A program made the translations under genes and the position numbers. Positions 35,502-45,303 of a stretch of 64,000 nt of DNA are shown here, one piece after another (within the stretch, counting starts at the first letter, position 1; each line of letters starts with the position of its first letter). The DNA comes from Pinirhizobacter soli (GTDB lineage: Bacteria > Pseudomonadota > Gammaproteobacteria > Xanthomonadales > Rhodanobacteraceae): assembly GCF_015905305.1 (NCBI RefSeq), contig NZ_JADZLQ010000001.1, forward strand, positions 1,326,599 through 1,390,598. Direction: 5' to 3'. The notes below the pieces were generated by a model that worked only from the letters and a program-made list of their open reading frames with translations, was not told the DNA's origin and ran no database searches.

Positions 35502-36411
35502 CTCGTACCCTCGCCGCTTCATCAGAAGTGCATTTCTTCATACAAGCGTTGAAATTGTTGACCGTGGCCGGTACCAACAATGCGGCACGGACTGCTGGAA
35601 CTGGAACCAACTTGCTCGAAGAGAAGAGAGCCCCAGCTCCTTTTGTAAATTCCCTGACGGCCTGATTCGTCGAGTTCTCGCCTATCTTAGCCACTTTCTC
35701 TGCTTTCTCTGCATATTCGATTGTCGAATTCAACGTGTCTGATCCAGGCTGCTTGCTCTGGTCTCCAGCGATCGCAGCGATCGCTAAACTTGCTGCAGTA
35801 CACGTCGCCGCACACTGGGCTGGCGTCTTGGCCGAATACTCGACGGCAGCTCGATCAGTACCGATGGCCAACTGCAATGCAGCTGGTTGTTGCAACATGT
35901 ATGAATATCCCCCTTCAACAGGCACGACAACGTAGTCCGATTTCCCGCTAGAATCATTCATCTTCTTGGCTTCCTTTTCAGCGGCCGCCAGTGTCATTTG
36001 CTTTCCATCAGGATCATAAAACCTGAACGGACTTGCATGTGCATACTCGTAGCGATTGAAGTTGAAGACATCGGCTACATCAGGGCGATAGGCATCAGTG
36101 CTCAAGAAACGTCCAGATGATGGATCGTAGTAGCGAGCTTGCATGTACACCAAGCCGACTCCAGCATCATTTACATGCCCCGTATATCCAGGCCCATCCG
36201 TAGGAGCTCCCAGCGCCTGACCACCGTAGGGACGGTAATCTGCCTCCACAACGACATTTCCAGTCGCATCCGTAGCCGCCAGCACTGTCCCCAGCTCGTT
36301 CGTGTAGTAATAAGTGACGGTTTCGGCTGCAGAGATACAAGGCGACCCGAATATCGCACACAGCGCGCTTGCAAAACTGAAGTAAACCGACAACAGGTTT
36401 TTCATTCGCAT
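35485..36411 (-). CDS. Stand-alone exported Rhs-core protein with unrecognised C-terminal domain
   Basis: 308 residues. Residues 1-29 are a Sec signal peptide ending near CISAA. Residues 33-136 are the Rhs-repeat-associated core (YYYTNELGTVLAATDATGNV, then YRPYGGQALG, YTGHVNDAGVGLVYMQARYY, DPSSGRFLSTD, RYEYAHASPFRFYDPDG). Normally this core ends a protein of 1,000 residues or more; here it is a separate gene. The C-terminal 172 residues have hydrophobic helices and two Cys pairs (QCAATCT, NACMKKC) and match no toxin I know. It starts 52 bp after the end of the broken Rhs gene, same strand, and overlaps the next gene. Confidence 0.82.
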   Translation of the reverse strand: MRMKNLLSVYFSFASALCAIFGSPCISAAETVTYYYTNELGTVLAATDATGNVVVEADYRPYGGQALGAPTDGPGYTGHVNDAGVGLVYMQARYYDPSSGRFLSTDAYRPDVADVFNFNRYEYAHASPFRFYDPDGKQMTLAAAEKEAKKMNDSSGKSDYVVVPVEGGYSYMLQQPAALQLAIGTDRAAVEYSAKTPAQCAATCTAASLAIAAIAGDQSKQPGSDTLNSTIEYAEKAEKVAKIGENSTNQAVREFTKGAGALFSSSKLVPVPAVRAALLVPATVNNFNACMKKCTSDEAARVRDDADK

Positions 36412-36462
36412 GTCGCTATCGTCCTGAATACGTTTTGGACCGCATAAGTAAAACGGGATGCA

Positions 36463-39318
36463 TCAAATGGAATCGATGTAGATGCTTGTCCGAGCACTCC
36501 AGGCCGAACACCCACTTGCATTGCATGCCCTGACTTGGTAATAAAACATCTGCTGCGTGGCAACCCTGGTGTAGAGCTTCGACGTCTCCGGCCCCGTCCA
36601 GATCACCGTATACGTGCTGCCATCGGTCGACTCCTGCAGCTGGTAGCTCGTCGCACCACTCGATGCCGACCAACTGATCGTGTATTTGCCCTTCGACGTG
36701 GGCAATTGATAGGTGGTTGTGAGGTTCGCCGGTACGGCAGGCATGAGGGTGACGGACGTGTTTGCAGTACCACTGAATGGCCCACACCCGCCTGCATTGC
36801 AGGCCTGCACGCGGTACCCGTACGTCCCATTGCCGTTGCCCGAAATCGCCCGGCTGGTGGCGGCGATGTTCTGCAGCGTGGCGAAGCCACCACCATTAAA
36901 CTGTTCCTGCAGGTTGTACGTTGCCGCACCTCCGACACCTGTCCAGCTCACCGTGTAGGCCCCGTTGGGGCTGGTGCCGGGCGCACTGATGCCCGGAGCG
37001 GACGCTGGAGGGATGGTGATGGTGGAGCTAGAGGTAGGCCCATAGCCGCTACAGCCATTCGCATTGCAGGCACGTACGCGATAGGTATAGGTACCGGTGC
37101 TGGTGGCGGTATAGCTATATGAGTTGCCGGCGCCGTTGTAGATGGCCCCGTACGCACCGCTATTGAAACTTTGCTCCAGCGAGTAATAGGTCTGGTACGT
37201 GGTGGTTGACCAGCCGATGGCAATCGGGCCGGTACTGGTCGCCGGGACACTAATGGCGGCTGGAATCGTAGGGATGTGCGCCACGGTGATCGTAGTCGTC
37301 GGACCCGTCCATGCACTGCAACCGTTGGCATTGCAGCTGTGTACCTGGAACTTGTAAGTTCCATCGGCCGGCGCGCTCAAGATGCTACTGGTGGCAGTGC
37401 CGCTGTAGAACGCGCCCCAACTTCCTCCATTGACCTGAACCTGGGCCACGTAGCTGGTGGTGTCGCTAGTTGCGCTCCAGCTAACGGAGATACTGGACAG
37501 ATCGCCGGCCAGTACTGCGCTGATGGACGCGGGAGGAGACGGCGCCGAGGGCGGCGGCTGCACCACGACGTTCACGGTGCTGCTCCACGGACCACACCCC
37601 GCGGCATTGCAGGCGGCCACCCGGTAGCCAAACGTCGCCGGGCCGGTATGCGCGGTGCCGTGATTTAGTTCGTTGAGATTGGAGACGGGATTGAAAGCCG
37701 CGCCGTTCACCTGTTCCTGGAGTTGGTAAGTAGTGCCTCCGGGCACCGCCGTCCACGTCAGTGTGTACCCCACGTTGACCTGGGCAATGGCCGGGCCGGA
37801 CAGGTTTGGCGCTACCGTTGGAATGGTGGCGTTGACCGTGCTGGCCACCATCTTCTTGCCAAGGTAGATGTAGTCGGTTCCAGTGACGGTGACCGGGTCG
37901 TACTGCCAGAGCAGCTGGCCGGACTGGCTGTAGGCGTAGTAAGTAGGCGTGCCCGACGCTGGCGCCTTCTTCACCCGCCGTCCTTCCGCGTCGTACAGGT
38001 AGCTGTCCAGCCCGGTGATCTGGGTCAGTCGATTGGCCTGGTCGAAGACCAGTGCCATGGCGTTCCTGCTGGTCACGTTGCCGCGGTTGTCATAACCGAA
38101 GCTCGAGACTGTGCCGGTTCCGCTGGTGATCGAGGCCAGGCGGTTACTGCCGTCGTAGTTGTAGGTATTGGTGACGCCGGCCGTGGTAAGCGTGCGGATG
38201 TTGTTGAGCGTGTCGTAAGTGTAGCTTTCCGTCCCACCCCACAGGTTTGACGCGGCATTGGTTAGCCGGTTCAGGCCGTCATAGCCAAGCACCTTGGTCC
38301 GCTGACCGGCGTTGGTGAGGTCGGTGATCTGGGTGATGTTGGCATTGGCGTCGTAGGCGAGATCCTCGCTAACTGCGAGCGCGCTGCCTATACCGTAGGC
38401 GAAGTTCAACAGCAGATTTCGGCTGGTCTTGTTCTTGTCAGCCAAGTAGCTGGCACCACTACCCAAGGTGAAGGACTTCAGGTCGCCGTCGGGGAAATAG
38501 GCGGCACCGATGGCGTAGCTCCCGGCCGCTGTCGGCCGGCCATGAGCGTCGGGCAAATAGTTCACCGCCTTGCCGTCGGGGTACACCGTGCTCGCCAGCG
38601 CGCCGTTGATGTCGTATCCGTAGCCGATGGACCAGTTGTAGCCATCAACCGACAACGTCTGGCCGGTCGGCAGATCCAGCTTGTTGTAGCCGTAGGTCCA
38701 ACCGACCGCGCCGGAGACCGACGTCAGCGGCTTACCAGTGGCGGTGTAGGCCATCGACGAGGCGGCCGTCCCTGCCGGATACGTAATGCCAGTCACCCGG
38801 TTCATGGCGTCGTAGCCGCGCGTCGTGCGCGCCGCCGCCGCCACCTGCTCCTGGCCGCAGCCGGTACCGGTGATAGTCTGGCCCGATGCACTCCACGCCA
38901 GGTTATTCGCCCCATCGTAGGCCATGACCTCGGAGCCGGATTCCGGCTCGGTAGTACGGCACAGGCGATAGTAGCTGTCATAGACCAGGGACTTGATCAC
39001 CGGCGTTACCCCACCGCCGGCCTGGGTGATCGATTGTGGGTTACCGAAGACGTCGCGAACGATGGTCTGCACCACGCCCTCGGGCGCCTGCACCTGGGTC
39101 GCCGCCTCATACGAAGGCTGGTCGAACACCTGGAAACTGGTGATGGTGCTATTGCCCTTCGGGTCGATCACCTGCTTGCGGGCGCCGGAAAGGTAATTGG
39201 TGGTGGTGGTGAGATTCCCCAGCTCCGAAGGCTGGACGGTGCTACTCACCCGGCCCAGGGCGTCGTAGATGGTGGTGATGCCGTCCGTGATGGATGACAG
39301 CGCGACCGCACCGTCCAC
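36463..39318 (-). pseudogene. Rhs gene, 3' fragment: YD repeats plus five FN3-like modules
   Basis: 951 codons; the first possible start is a GTG without ribosome site, and the frame is continuous with the middle fragment apart from the single TAA. Residues 1 to about 490 are YD repeats ending GTDYIYLGKKMVAST. Residues about 497-951 are five modules, each closing with a motif like YRVRACNANGCSGYG that carries two cysteines. Confidence 0.8.
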
Positions 39319-39408
39319 GGGATAGGACTGGAAGGTCTTGTTGCCGCGCCAGTCGTATTCAGTACGGCTGGAGATAGCCAGTGCCCCGTCACCGGCACGG
39401 TAATCGAC

Positions 39409-40641
39409 TTACAGAATCGGCCGCATCATGGCGTCGAAGTAAGTGGTCCAGACCTTGGCGCCCTGGTTGACGGTGCGCGCCCAATGAGTGGCGGGTACGC
39501 CCAGCACCGCTGTCGTCTGCAGGCTGTAAGCGAAGTGCTTGGGCGCCCAAGCCACGCTGTCACCGGCCGGATAGGTGATGTCCTGGATCCGGCCTATGTT
39601 GTCGTAGCCGTAGCTGGTGGTGTTCCCGGCCTGGTTGGTGATCGAGCTGATCTGCCCGTAGTCGTCAACCGCCAGCGACACCGAGGTACTGTCGGGGAAG
39701 CCAATTGCCTGCGGAATACCACGCTTATAGCTGGAAAGCGTCGTGGTCTTAATGTTGCCGTCAGTGAAGCTGGCCAATTGGCCCGCGGCATTGAACGCAT
39801 AGGTCATCAGGAGCTGGCCGAAGTGGTAACGGCGCAGCGGCGTCACCGAGGCCAGGTCGTAATCCATCTGGCTGGCCGTCACTGGTGCGGCCAAACCACT
39901 ACCGGTCGCCACCATTGTCGTGGGCAGGCCAAGCACCCAGTGCGGCAGGTCGTTGAGGTAGCTGGCTTGTTCGACCAGTGATTGGCTGCTGTTCGCTGAC
40001 GAAGAACGAGTGGTGGACGTTGGTTGGACGAATGTATTGAAGGCATTTGCCTGCCAGGTATACGTATCACCGCTCACCGAAATGACCTTGGAGGCCATCG
40101 GCATGACGCGCTCCATCTGCTCTTTGTTAACCCTCTGCAGTTGGGTACTACCGTATCTGGCCGGCCAGGGGCCAGCGCCCGCAGCGCTATAGTTCATTAC
40201 CTCCGAACGGATGACTGCGGAACCCGAGGCTCCCGAGTAAGCGTCGACACGATAAAGCAGGCTGCTCGAGGCGTCATAGGCATTACTGAAGGTATAGCGG
40301 GTAGCGTGCCCTTCGGGATCAGTGACTTCCGTCCACACTCTGTTTGCGCAGCCGGCGGTGCAATCTTCAGCCCAGCTCTGATTGGGCGCGGAATACGCGT
40401 ACGACCACGTTCTCGGGGTGGCGATTCCCGCTCCGGAAAGGACCTCGCTATCGATCGACGCCTGACGATAGGCGTGCGGCACCTTGATGATCATCTGCCC
40501 GCTACTGGCGTCACAGATCTTCGTTACGTTGGAAAAACCGCGCGTGCGGTTACGGACGTTGAACGTACCGACAAGCCCAGACGGATGCGTGATGGTGGCG
40601 GTTGATATCTGCGACGGCGTGATCGGGCCAGGAATACTCAC
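39409..40641 (-). pseudogene. Rhs gene, middle fragment (frame 2, ends at in-frame TAA)
   Basis: 410 codons with no ribosome site or plausible start. It begins with the conserved TITHPSGLVGTFNVRNRTRG that should follow the 5' fragment directly, continues with YD repeats, and stops at TAA 39409-39411 after FDAMMRPIL. Confidence 0.75.
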
Positions 40642-41776
40642 AACCAGGGTAGTCCTCCTGGGCGCCGATCACGGGCGATTGCAGGCCGCCCATGTCGAAC
40701 ATCCATTTCGACCCATCGGGCTGAGTGACGCTGGTGAGTCGCGGAATGCTGGGATCACCACTGTAGTCGTACGACCATTTGCGTGTAGCGCCCAGTGCTG
40801 GCTGCACCGTGATCGAACGAAGACGGGTTGACGGGGGGCTGATGTAGTTACCAAAGATATCCTTCTCTGGGCGTTGCCATGTGTCGTAGGCCAGCGACAC
40901 GGCGCGACCGTCAGTACCCGCCACCGACGTCGGATTGCCATTGCTGTCATACGTGAATGAAATCGAATTGCCAAAGCGGTCTTCAATCTTCGACGCCAGC
41001 ATCATCGCGATCCTGCGATGCAACGCACCGCCGCCTTCGCGATTCATAGTCGGCGCGTTCTTATAGGCCAGCCAGTCCAGCCAGTAACGAGTCCCGTCCG
41101 GCGAAAGCGCCACAAAACCCTGGCCCGGTGCACCGTTTGCCGTCTGCGTGGTGCAGCCGACGACCCAGTTGTCCTTGGTGACAATCGGATAGCTGGTGGG
41201 CATCCCTGCCGGTACCGACTGCGGCGAGTTCGTATTCGACGCGTCTCTGAAGAGAAGATCCTGCGAGTTTCCGTCGATGTGCAGTTGATAGCCATGCCAC
41301 CATTCGCTGCTCTCGTACGTAATATAGGTCTGGTGCGGCCCATTAATCGTAATGTCCGGCATTCCCGAGAAGGAACTGCACCGCTGAGTCGCATCCAGGA
41401 ACGTCCACGTGGTGCTGGTGAGCGGCGCGGCGTATGTCTCGATGCGGGGCGTCTCCAGCTCCCAGTCCACCATCGCGTTGGTGATGAACTGCTGGTACTC
41501 GTAAGATGGAGTGAGATCCGGGATGCGAAAACTGCGGGCCAGCGAAATCGTGGGGCCAGTGCCGGCAACCGTTACATCCGCCTGCAGGAACGAGAGGCCG
41601 CCGTTATACGTGCTGATTTGTTCGCCAAAGGGGTGCTCGCCCAGAGGCGAGATTTCCTCGGAGACGCGAATCTTCTTCTTGTATTCGTCTTCCGGGGTGA
41701 CGTCGGCGAACGCCTTTCCAACCGAACACACAGCCACAGCGATCGCCATATAGGCGAGCAGCCCTTCCTTGCGCAT
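40550..41776 (-). pseudogene. Rhs gene, 5' fragment (frame 1)
   Basis: 408 codons with a natural start (ATG 41776) and signal peptide. Contains Rhs-type segments GEQISTYNGGLSFLQADVTV, IEDRFGNSISFTYDSNGNPT and RLTSVTQPDGSKWMFDMGGL. The meaningful frame ends near 40640; the last 30 or so codons after DYPG are out-of-frame sequence. Confidence 0.75.
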
Positions 41777-41948
41777 TGATTTCCCCTGAGTGTGTTAGCC
41801 CGCGGGCTATGCAAATTCTTACGATGTCGTAATTCTTTGCGCACGGCCGGTTGCAGCGTCTATAGGACTTCTTCCTAGACAATTTCGGCAAATAGCATTC
41901 AGGCGGGGATGCTGCGCTGCAGCTATAGCACTAGGACGAATTTCTATT

Positions 41949-41963
41949 ATAGTAAAATACTAT
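41949..41963. promoter_or_regulatory. AT-rich palindrome upstream of the aldose epimerase gene
   Basis: ATAGTA-AAA-TACTAT, a perfect inverted repeat inside a strongly AT-rich stretch (41939-41972), between the divergent Rhs and epimerase genes. A similar AT-rich element (palindrome ATAATATTAT, 45257-45266) lies before the alpha-galactosidase gene. It may be an operator or promoter; no regulator can be assigned. Confidence 0.4.
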
Positions 41964-42031
41964 TATTTAACTTCGAAATGTCTCGATGCCCCTTACCTCA
42001 TGGCATTCCCGCTTCGTAATAAGGTGAGTGG

Positions 42032-42964
42032 ATGGACGTGTTACGCCTGAAAAATTCCCGCCTCGGCGTCGAGATCCTGCCCGGGGTGGGTGGGGGATTG
42101 GCCCGCTTCGCATGGCATGGCCGCGGCGATCCCCTGGCCCTGATGCGTACCGGCAATCTCGCGCTGAAAGTACCCGGCGGCGGCCAGGACCCGAACCAGC
42201 TCGCCTGCTACCCGCTGGTACCGTGGAGCAACCGCATCGCCGAAGGCGGCTTTACCGTCGACGGCCACCGCATCGCCTTGTCGGCAAATCGGCACGACGA
42301 ACCCTTCCCCATCCACGGCAGCGGCTGGCAGCGCCACTGGCAACCACAGACCGTCAGTGAGCATGAAGCCCTGCTCGTCCTCGACGAAACAACGCCGGAC
42401 GGCTGGGCCTACCACGCAAGCCTGCGCTATCTGCTGCGCGACGACGCGCTGCATGTGGAATTACAGGTCACCAATACCGGCAAGACGACCCTGCCCTTCG
42501 GCCTCGGCCTGCATCCGTTCTTTCCGAGCCACGGCGGCGCGACCCTGTTTGCGCCAGCATCCGAGGTAGGTATCACCGAAGGCGATTCTCCCCTGCCCGT
42601 GGCTTTCGTCGAGGTGCCGCCCGCCTGGGATTTCCGCCAGGACAAGGCATTGCCCGAAGGCGTGAATCACGGCTTTCGCGCATGGAACGGCAACGCGGTC
42701 ATTTCATGGCCGCGCCTTGGCTTGCACCTGCACGTGGAGACCGATGTCGACGCCTTCGTGATGTACACGCCGGCCGGCGAGGACTTCTTCTGTTTCGAAC
42801 CCGTCGACCATGCGATCAACGCCGTCCATCTGCCAGGCGGCCCGGTCGCCAACGGCATGACCATGCTTGCGCCGCAAACCGGCTTCGCCCGCCATTTCGT
42901 CTTCCGCGTGGTGGACGATACCCTTGCCTCAAGTGCAGGGCCTGATCAGGACACCATGGCATGA
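42032..42964 (+). CDS. Aldose 1-epimerase family protein
   Basis: 310 residues. Galactose-mutarotase fold landmarks: LGVEILPGVGGGLARFAWHG, YPLVPWSNRIAEGGFTVDGH, PIHGSGWQRHW, GLHPFFPSHGGATLF and the late VMYTPAGEDFFCFEPVDHAI. These enzymes interconvert alpha and beta hexoses. A GGTGAG site precedes ATG 42032. The stop overlaps the start of the SDR gene, and the neighbourhood points to galactose use. Confidence 0.9.
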   Translation: MDVLRLKNSRLGVEILPGVGGGLARFAWHGRGDPLALMRTGNLALKVPGGGQDPNQLACYPLVPWSNRIAEGGFTVDGHRIALSANRHDEPFPIHGSGWQRHWQPQTVSEHEALLVLDETTPDGWAYHASLRYLLRDDALHVELQVTNTGKTTLPFGLGLHPFFPSHGGATLFAPASEVGITEGDSPLPVAFVEVPPAWDFRQDKALPEGVNHGFRAWNGNAVISWPRLGLHLHVETDVDAFVMYTPAGEDFFCFEPVDHAINAVHLPGGPVANGMTMLAPQTGFARHFVFRVVDDTLASSAGPDQDTMA

Positions 42965-43740
42965 CCCAACGACTCGAAGGCAAGAAAGCGCTGATCACCG
43001 GCGCGGGCAGCGGCATCGGCGGCGCCATCGCGGAACTCTTCGCACGCGAAGGCGCCGACCTTGCCCTGCTCGACATGGACGCCGAAGCGGTGGTCCGGCT
43101 TAGCCAGGACCTCCATGCCCAGACCGGCCGTCGCTGCCTGCCCTTGCATGCGGATGTCACTGATGCGGCGCGGATCAACGCGTGCTTCGCCGAGACTGTC
43201 GACACGCTCGGTCGCATCGACATCCTGATCAACTGCGCGGGCGTGAACGTCTTCCGTGATCCACTGACCCTCGAAGCCGCCGAATGGGACCGTTGCTTCG
43301 ACGTCAACCTGCGTGGCGCCTGGCATTGCATCAGCGCGGCCCTGCCGTCGATGCTGGCCAACGGCTATGGCCACGTCGTGAACATCGCCTCGGTGCACGG
43401 CCACAAGATCATCCCGGGCAGCTTCCCGTATCCGGTGGCCAAACACGGCCTGATCGGCCTGACCCGCTCACTGGGCATCGAATACGCCAGCCGCGGTATC
43501 CGCGTGAACTCGATTTCGCCCGGCTTGATCATGACGCCAGCCGCGGAACGCTGGCTGGCCTCCTGCCCCGATCCGGAAGCCGAGCGCCAACGCCAGGCCG
43601 ACCTGCTGCCTGGCAAACGCATCGGTGAACCTTCCGAGGTTGCCTACACCGCGCTGTTCCTGGCCAGCGATGAAGCGCGCTTCATCAACGCCACCGACAT
43701 CCTCATCGACGGTGGCCGCAGTCAGCTCTATCACGCTTAA
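42961..43740 (+). CDS. SDR-family sugar dehydrogenase (probable galactose 1-dehydrogenase type)
   Basis: 259 residues. Rossmann motif ALITGAGSGIGGAIAELFAR, ADVTD, NCAGVN, catalytic Ser in IASVHG, YPVAK for the Tyr-x3-Lys pair, and the C-terminal IDGGRSQLYHA. Classic SDR length and order. Overlap with an aldose epimerase and proximity to alpha-galactosidase, sugar symporter and GntR/FCD regulator suggest oxidation of galactose to galactonolactone, the first step of the DeLey-Doudoroff route. Substrate is inference; NAD(P) preference is not readable here. Confidence 0.88.
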   Translation: MTQRLEGKKALITGAGSGIGGAIAELFAREGADLALLDMDAEAVVRLSQDLHAQTGRRCLPLHADVTDAARINACFAETVDTLGRIDILINCAGVNVFRDPLTLEAAEWDRCFDVNLRGAWHCISAALPSMLANGYGHVVNIASVHGHKIIPGSFPYPVAKHGLIGLTRSLGIEYASRGIRVNSISPGLIMTPAAERWLASCPDPEAERQRQADLLPGKRIGEPSEVAYTALFLASDEARFINATDILIDGGRSQLYHA

Positions 43741-43757
43741 GACGCCTGCCGATTGGA

Positions 43758-43779
43758 GGTCAGAGTTATAACTCTGACC
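43758..43779. repeat. 22-bp perfect palindrome between convergent genes
   Basis: GGTCAGAGTTA followed directly by TAACTCTGACC: a perfect inverted repeat with no loop, in the 49-bp gap between the convergent SDR and transporter genes. It may act as a bidirectional transcription stop or be an extragenic palindromic repeat. Confidence 0.8.
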
Positions 43780-43789
43780 CCGTTGGCGG

Positions 43790-45202
43790 CTAGCCGTGGT
43801 TTCCCAGCCGCCGCTCGATCTCCTCCAGCGACACTCCGGAAGTCTCTGGCACACGCCGCCAGATAAACACAAACCCCATCGCGCAGATCGCTCCGTAGAA
43901 CCAGAAACTCCCGGCCGGCCCGAGGTGCGCGTTGAGCCACGGAAAGGTGTACGTAAGCACGAAGCACGCGATCCATAGCGCGAACACGCCAAGCGCCACC
44001 GCCTGCGCACGGATGTGCTCGGGGAAAATCTCCGACAGCAACACCCAGGTCACCGGCGCCAGCGTGGTCGCGTACACCGCGATGGCCGCAAGCACCAGCA
44101 CCAGCACCGGCAAGCCGAGGATATGCATCGCATAAGCTGCACCGATCAGCGCATAGATCACCGTCAGCGCACCGGCGCCCAGCAACATCAGCTTACGCCG
44201 GCCCCAGCTATCGACCAGGCGTAGCGCGAGCAGTGTAAACACCAGGTTGACCGAGCCCGTGGCAACGATCGACTTCAGCGTGTCGTTGATATCGAAACCC
44301 GCGGAAGCAAAGATGTCCTGCGCGTAATTGAAGATCACATTGATGCCGCACCATTGCTGGAATACCGCCAGCACGATGCCGATCACCAGCACTGGGCGCA
44401 CCTTCTTCGCCAATAGCGCGCGCATCGGCGTCGCCTCGTGCTCGGTGCGGTTGTCATGCATGGCAGTGAGCACTTCGCTCGCGTAGGCGACGCCGCCGAT
44501 CCGCTCGAGTACCCGTCGCGCATCGCTGTCACGCCCAGCCTTGCTTAGCCAGCGCGGGGATTCGGGGATGAAGAGAACCAGCAGCAGGAACAGGATCGCG
44601 GGCACGCCCTCGCCGAAGAACATCCAACGCCACCCGCTCTGCACATTCCAGCTCTGCAGCAGCGCCACCGCATCCAGCCCGGGCGGCACCGGCCGCGCGA
44701 TCCACATATTCACCAGCTGGGCGAGCAGCACGCCGATCACGATGGTCAGCTGGTTGATCGCCACGAACAGGCCGCGGTTCTTCGCCGGGCTGACCTCGGC
44801 GATATACAGCGGCGAAAGTCCGGAGGCCAGGCCAATGCCGATACCACCGACGATGCGGAAGATGGCAAAGACCGTGACATCGTTCGCCATGGCCGTACCG
44901 ATCGCACAGGCCACGAAGAGGATGGCCGCGATCACCAGCGCCGGCCGGCGGCCAAAGCGGTCGGCGAGCATGCCGGCCACTACCGCGCCACCGACGCAGC
45001 CGACCAGGGCCGAACTCATCAGCCAGCCGGACATGGCCGGATCGTGCACGGCGAAGTACGCTTCGTAAAAGAGCTTGGCCCCGCCGATCACCACCCAGTC
45101 GTAACCGAACAGTAGCCCGCCCAACGCGGCGACCAGGCAGATCAACCAGAGGTAGAGTGGGTTCGCCACCGAGGGTTCAACGGCTTGGGTTTGCACCTGC
45201 AT
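43790..45202 (-). CDS. MFS sugar/H+ symporter (sugar porter family)
   Basis: 470 residues, twelve predicted membrane helices. Sugar-porter signatures: GLLFGYDWVVIGGAKLFYEA, ADRFGRRPALVIAAILFV, RIVGGIGIGLASGLSPLYIA with EVSPAKNRG, FIPESPRWL, RLVDSWGRRKLMLLG and the final RRVPETSGVSLEEIERR. This matches the XylE/GalP type. It diverges from the alpha-galactosidase gene, so it probably imports the sugars released by that enzyme. Confidence 0.93.
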   Translation of the reverse strand: MQVQTQAVEPSVANPLYLWLICLVAALGGLLFGYDWVVIGGAKLFYEAYFAVHDPAMSGWLMSSALVGCVGGAVVAGMLADRFGRRPALVIAAILFVACAIGTAMANDVTVFAIFRIVGGIGIGLASGLSPLYIAEVSPAKNRGLFVAINQLTIVIGVLLAQLVNMWIARPVPPGLDAVALLQSWNVQSGWRWMFFGEGVPAILFLLLVLFIPESPRWLSKAGRDSDARRVLERIGGVAYASEVLTAMHDNRTEHEATPMRALLAKKVRPVLVIGIVLAVFQQWCGINVIFNYAQDIFASAGFDINDTLKSIVATGSVNLVFTLLALRLVDSWGRRKLMLLGAGALTVIYALIGAAYAMHILGLPVLVLVLAAIAVYATTLAPVTWVLLSEIFPEHIRAQAVALGVFALWIACFVLTYTFPWLNAHLGPAGSFWFYGAICAMGFVFIWRRVPETSGVSLEEIERRLGNHG

Positions 45203-45303
45203 CGACTCGGTACTCCTTCGGGGCGTGTTGCATCGCAGCGTGAGACTTACTAAAAAATAATATTATATGATCTGAGCTGGCGATCAAGGGACCGGGGAAT
45301 CAA

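Larger units (their letters stand above)
36463..41776 (-). pseudogene. Broken exported Rhs/YD-repeat gene with C-terminal fibronectin-III array
   Basis: Read continuously, this gene would encode about 1,770 residues: signal peptide (MRKEGLLAYMAIAVAVCSVG, then KAFA), an Rhs N-terminal region, many YD repeats (YGYDNIGRIQDITYPAG, YDGLNRLTNAAS, YLYDAEGRRVKKAP) and five fibronectin-III-like modules. Two lesions interrupt it. Near 40640 the frame shifts by one extra base (or two missing). At 39409-39411 a TAA stop is in frame: the codons on both sides (MMRPIL, then VDYRAGDGALAISSRTEYDW) read on in the same frame. The usual Rhs core is absent from its end and lies in the next gene. Sequencing error is possible for either lesion. 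Confidence 0.75.

Noticed and set aside
38542-39297. 251-codon plus-strand frame inside the Rhs gene
   Set aside because: Antisense to YD-repeat coding sequence and of shadow composition.
33237-41776. Type VI secretion system Rhs island
   Set aside because: No VgrG, PAAR, Hcp or EagR gene is present, and both Rhs-related products have Sec signal peptides rather than type VI adaptor regions.
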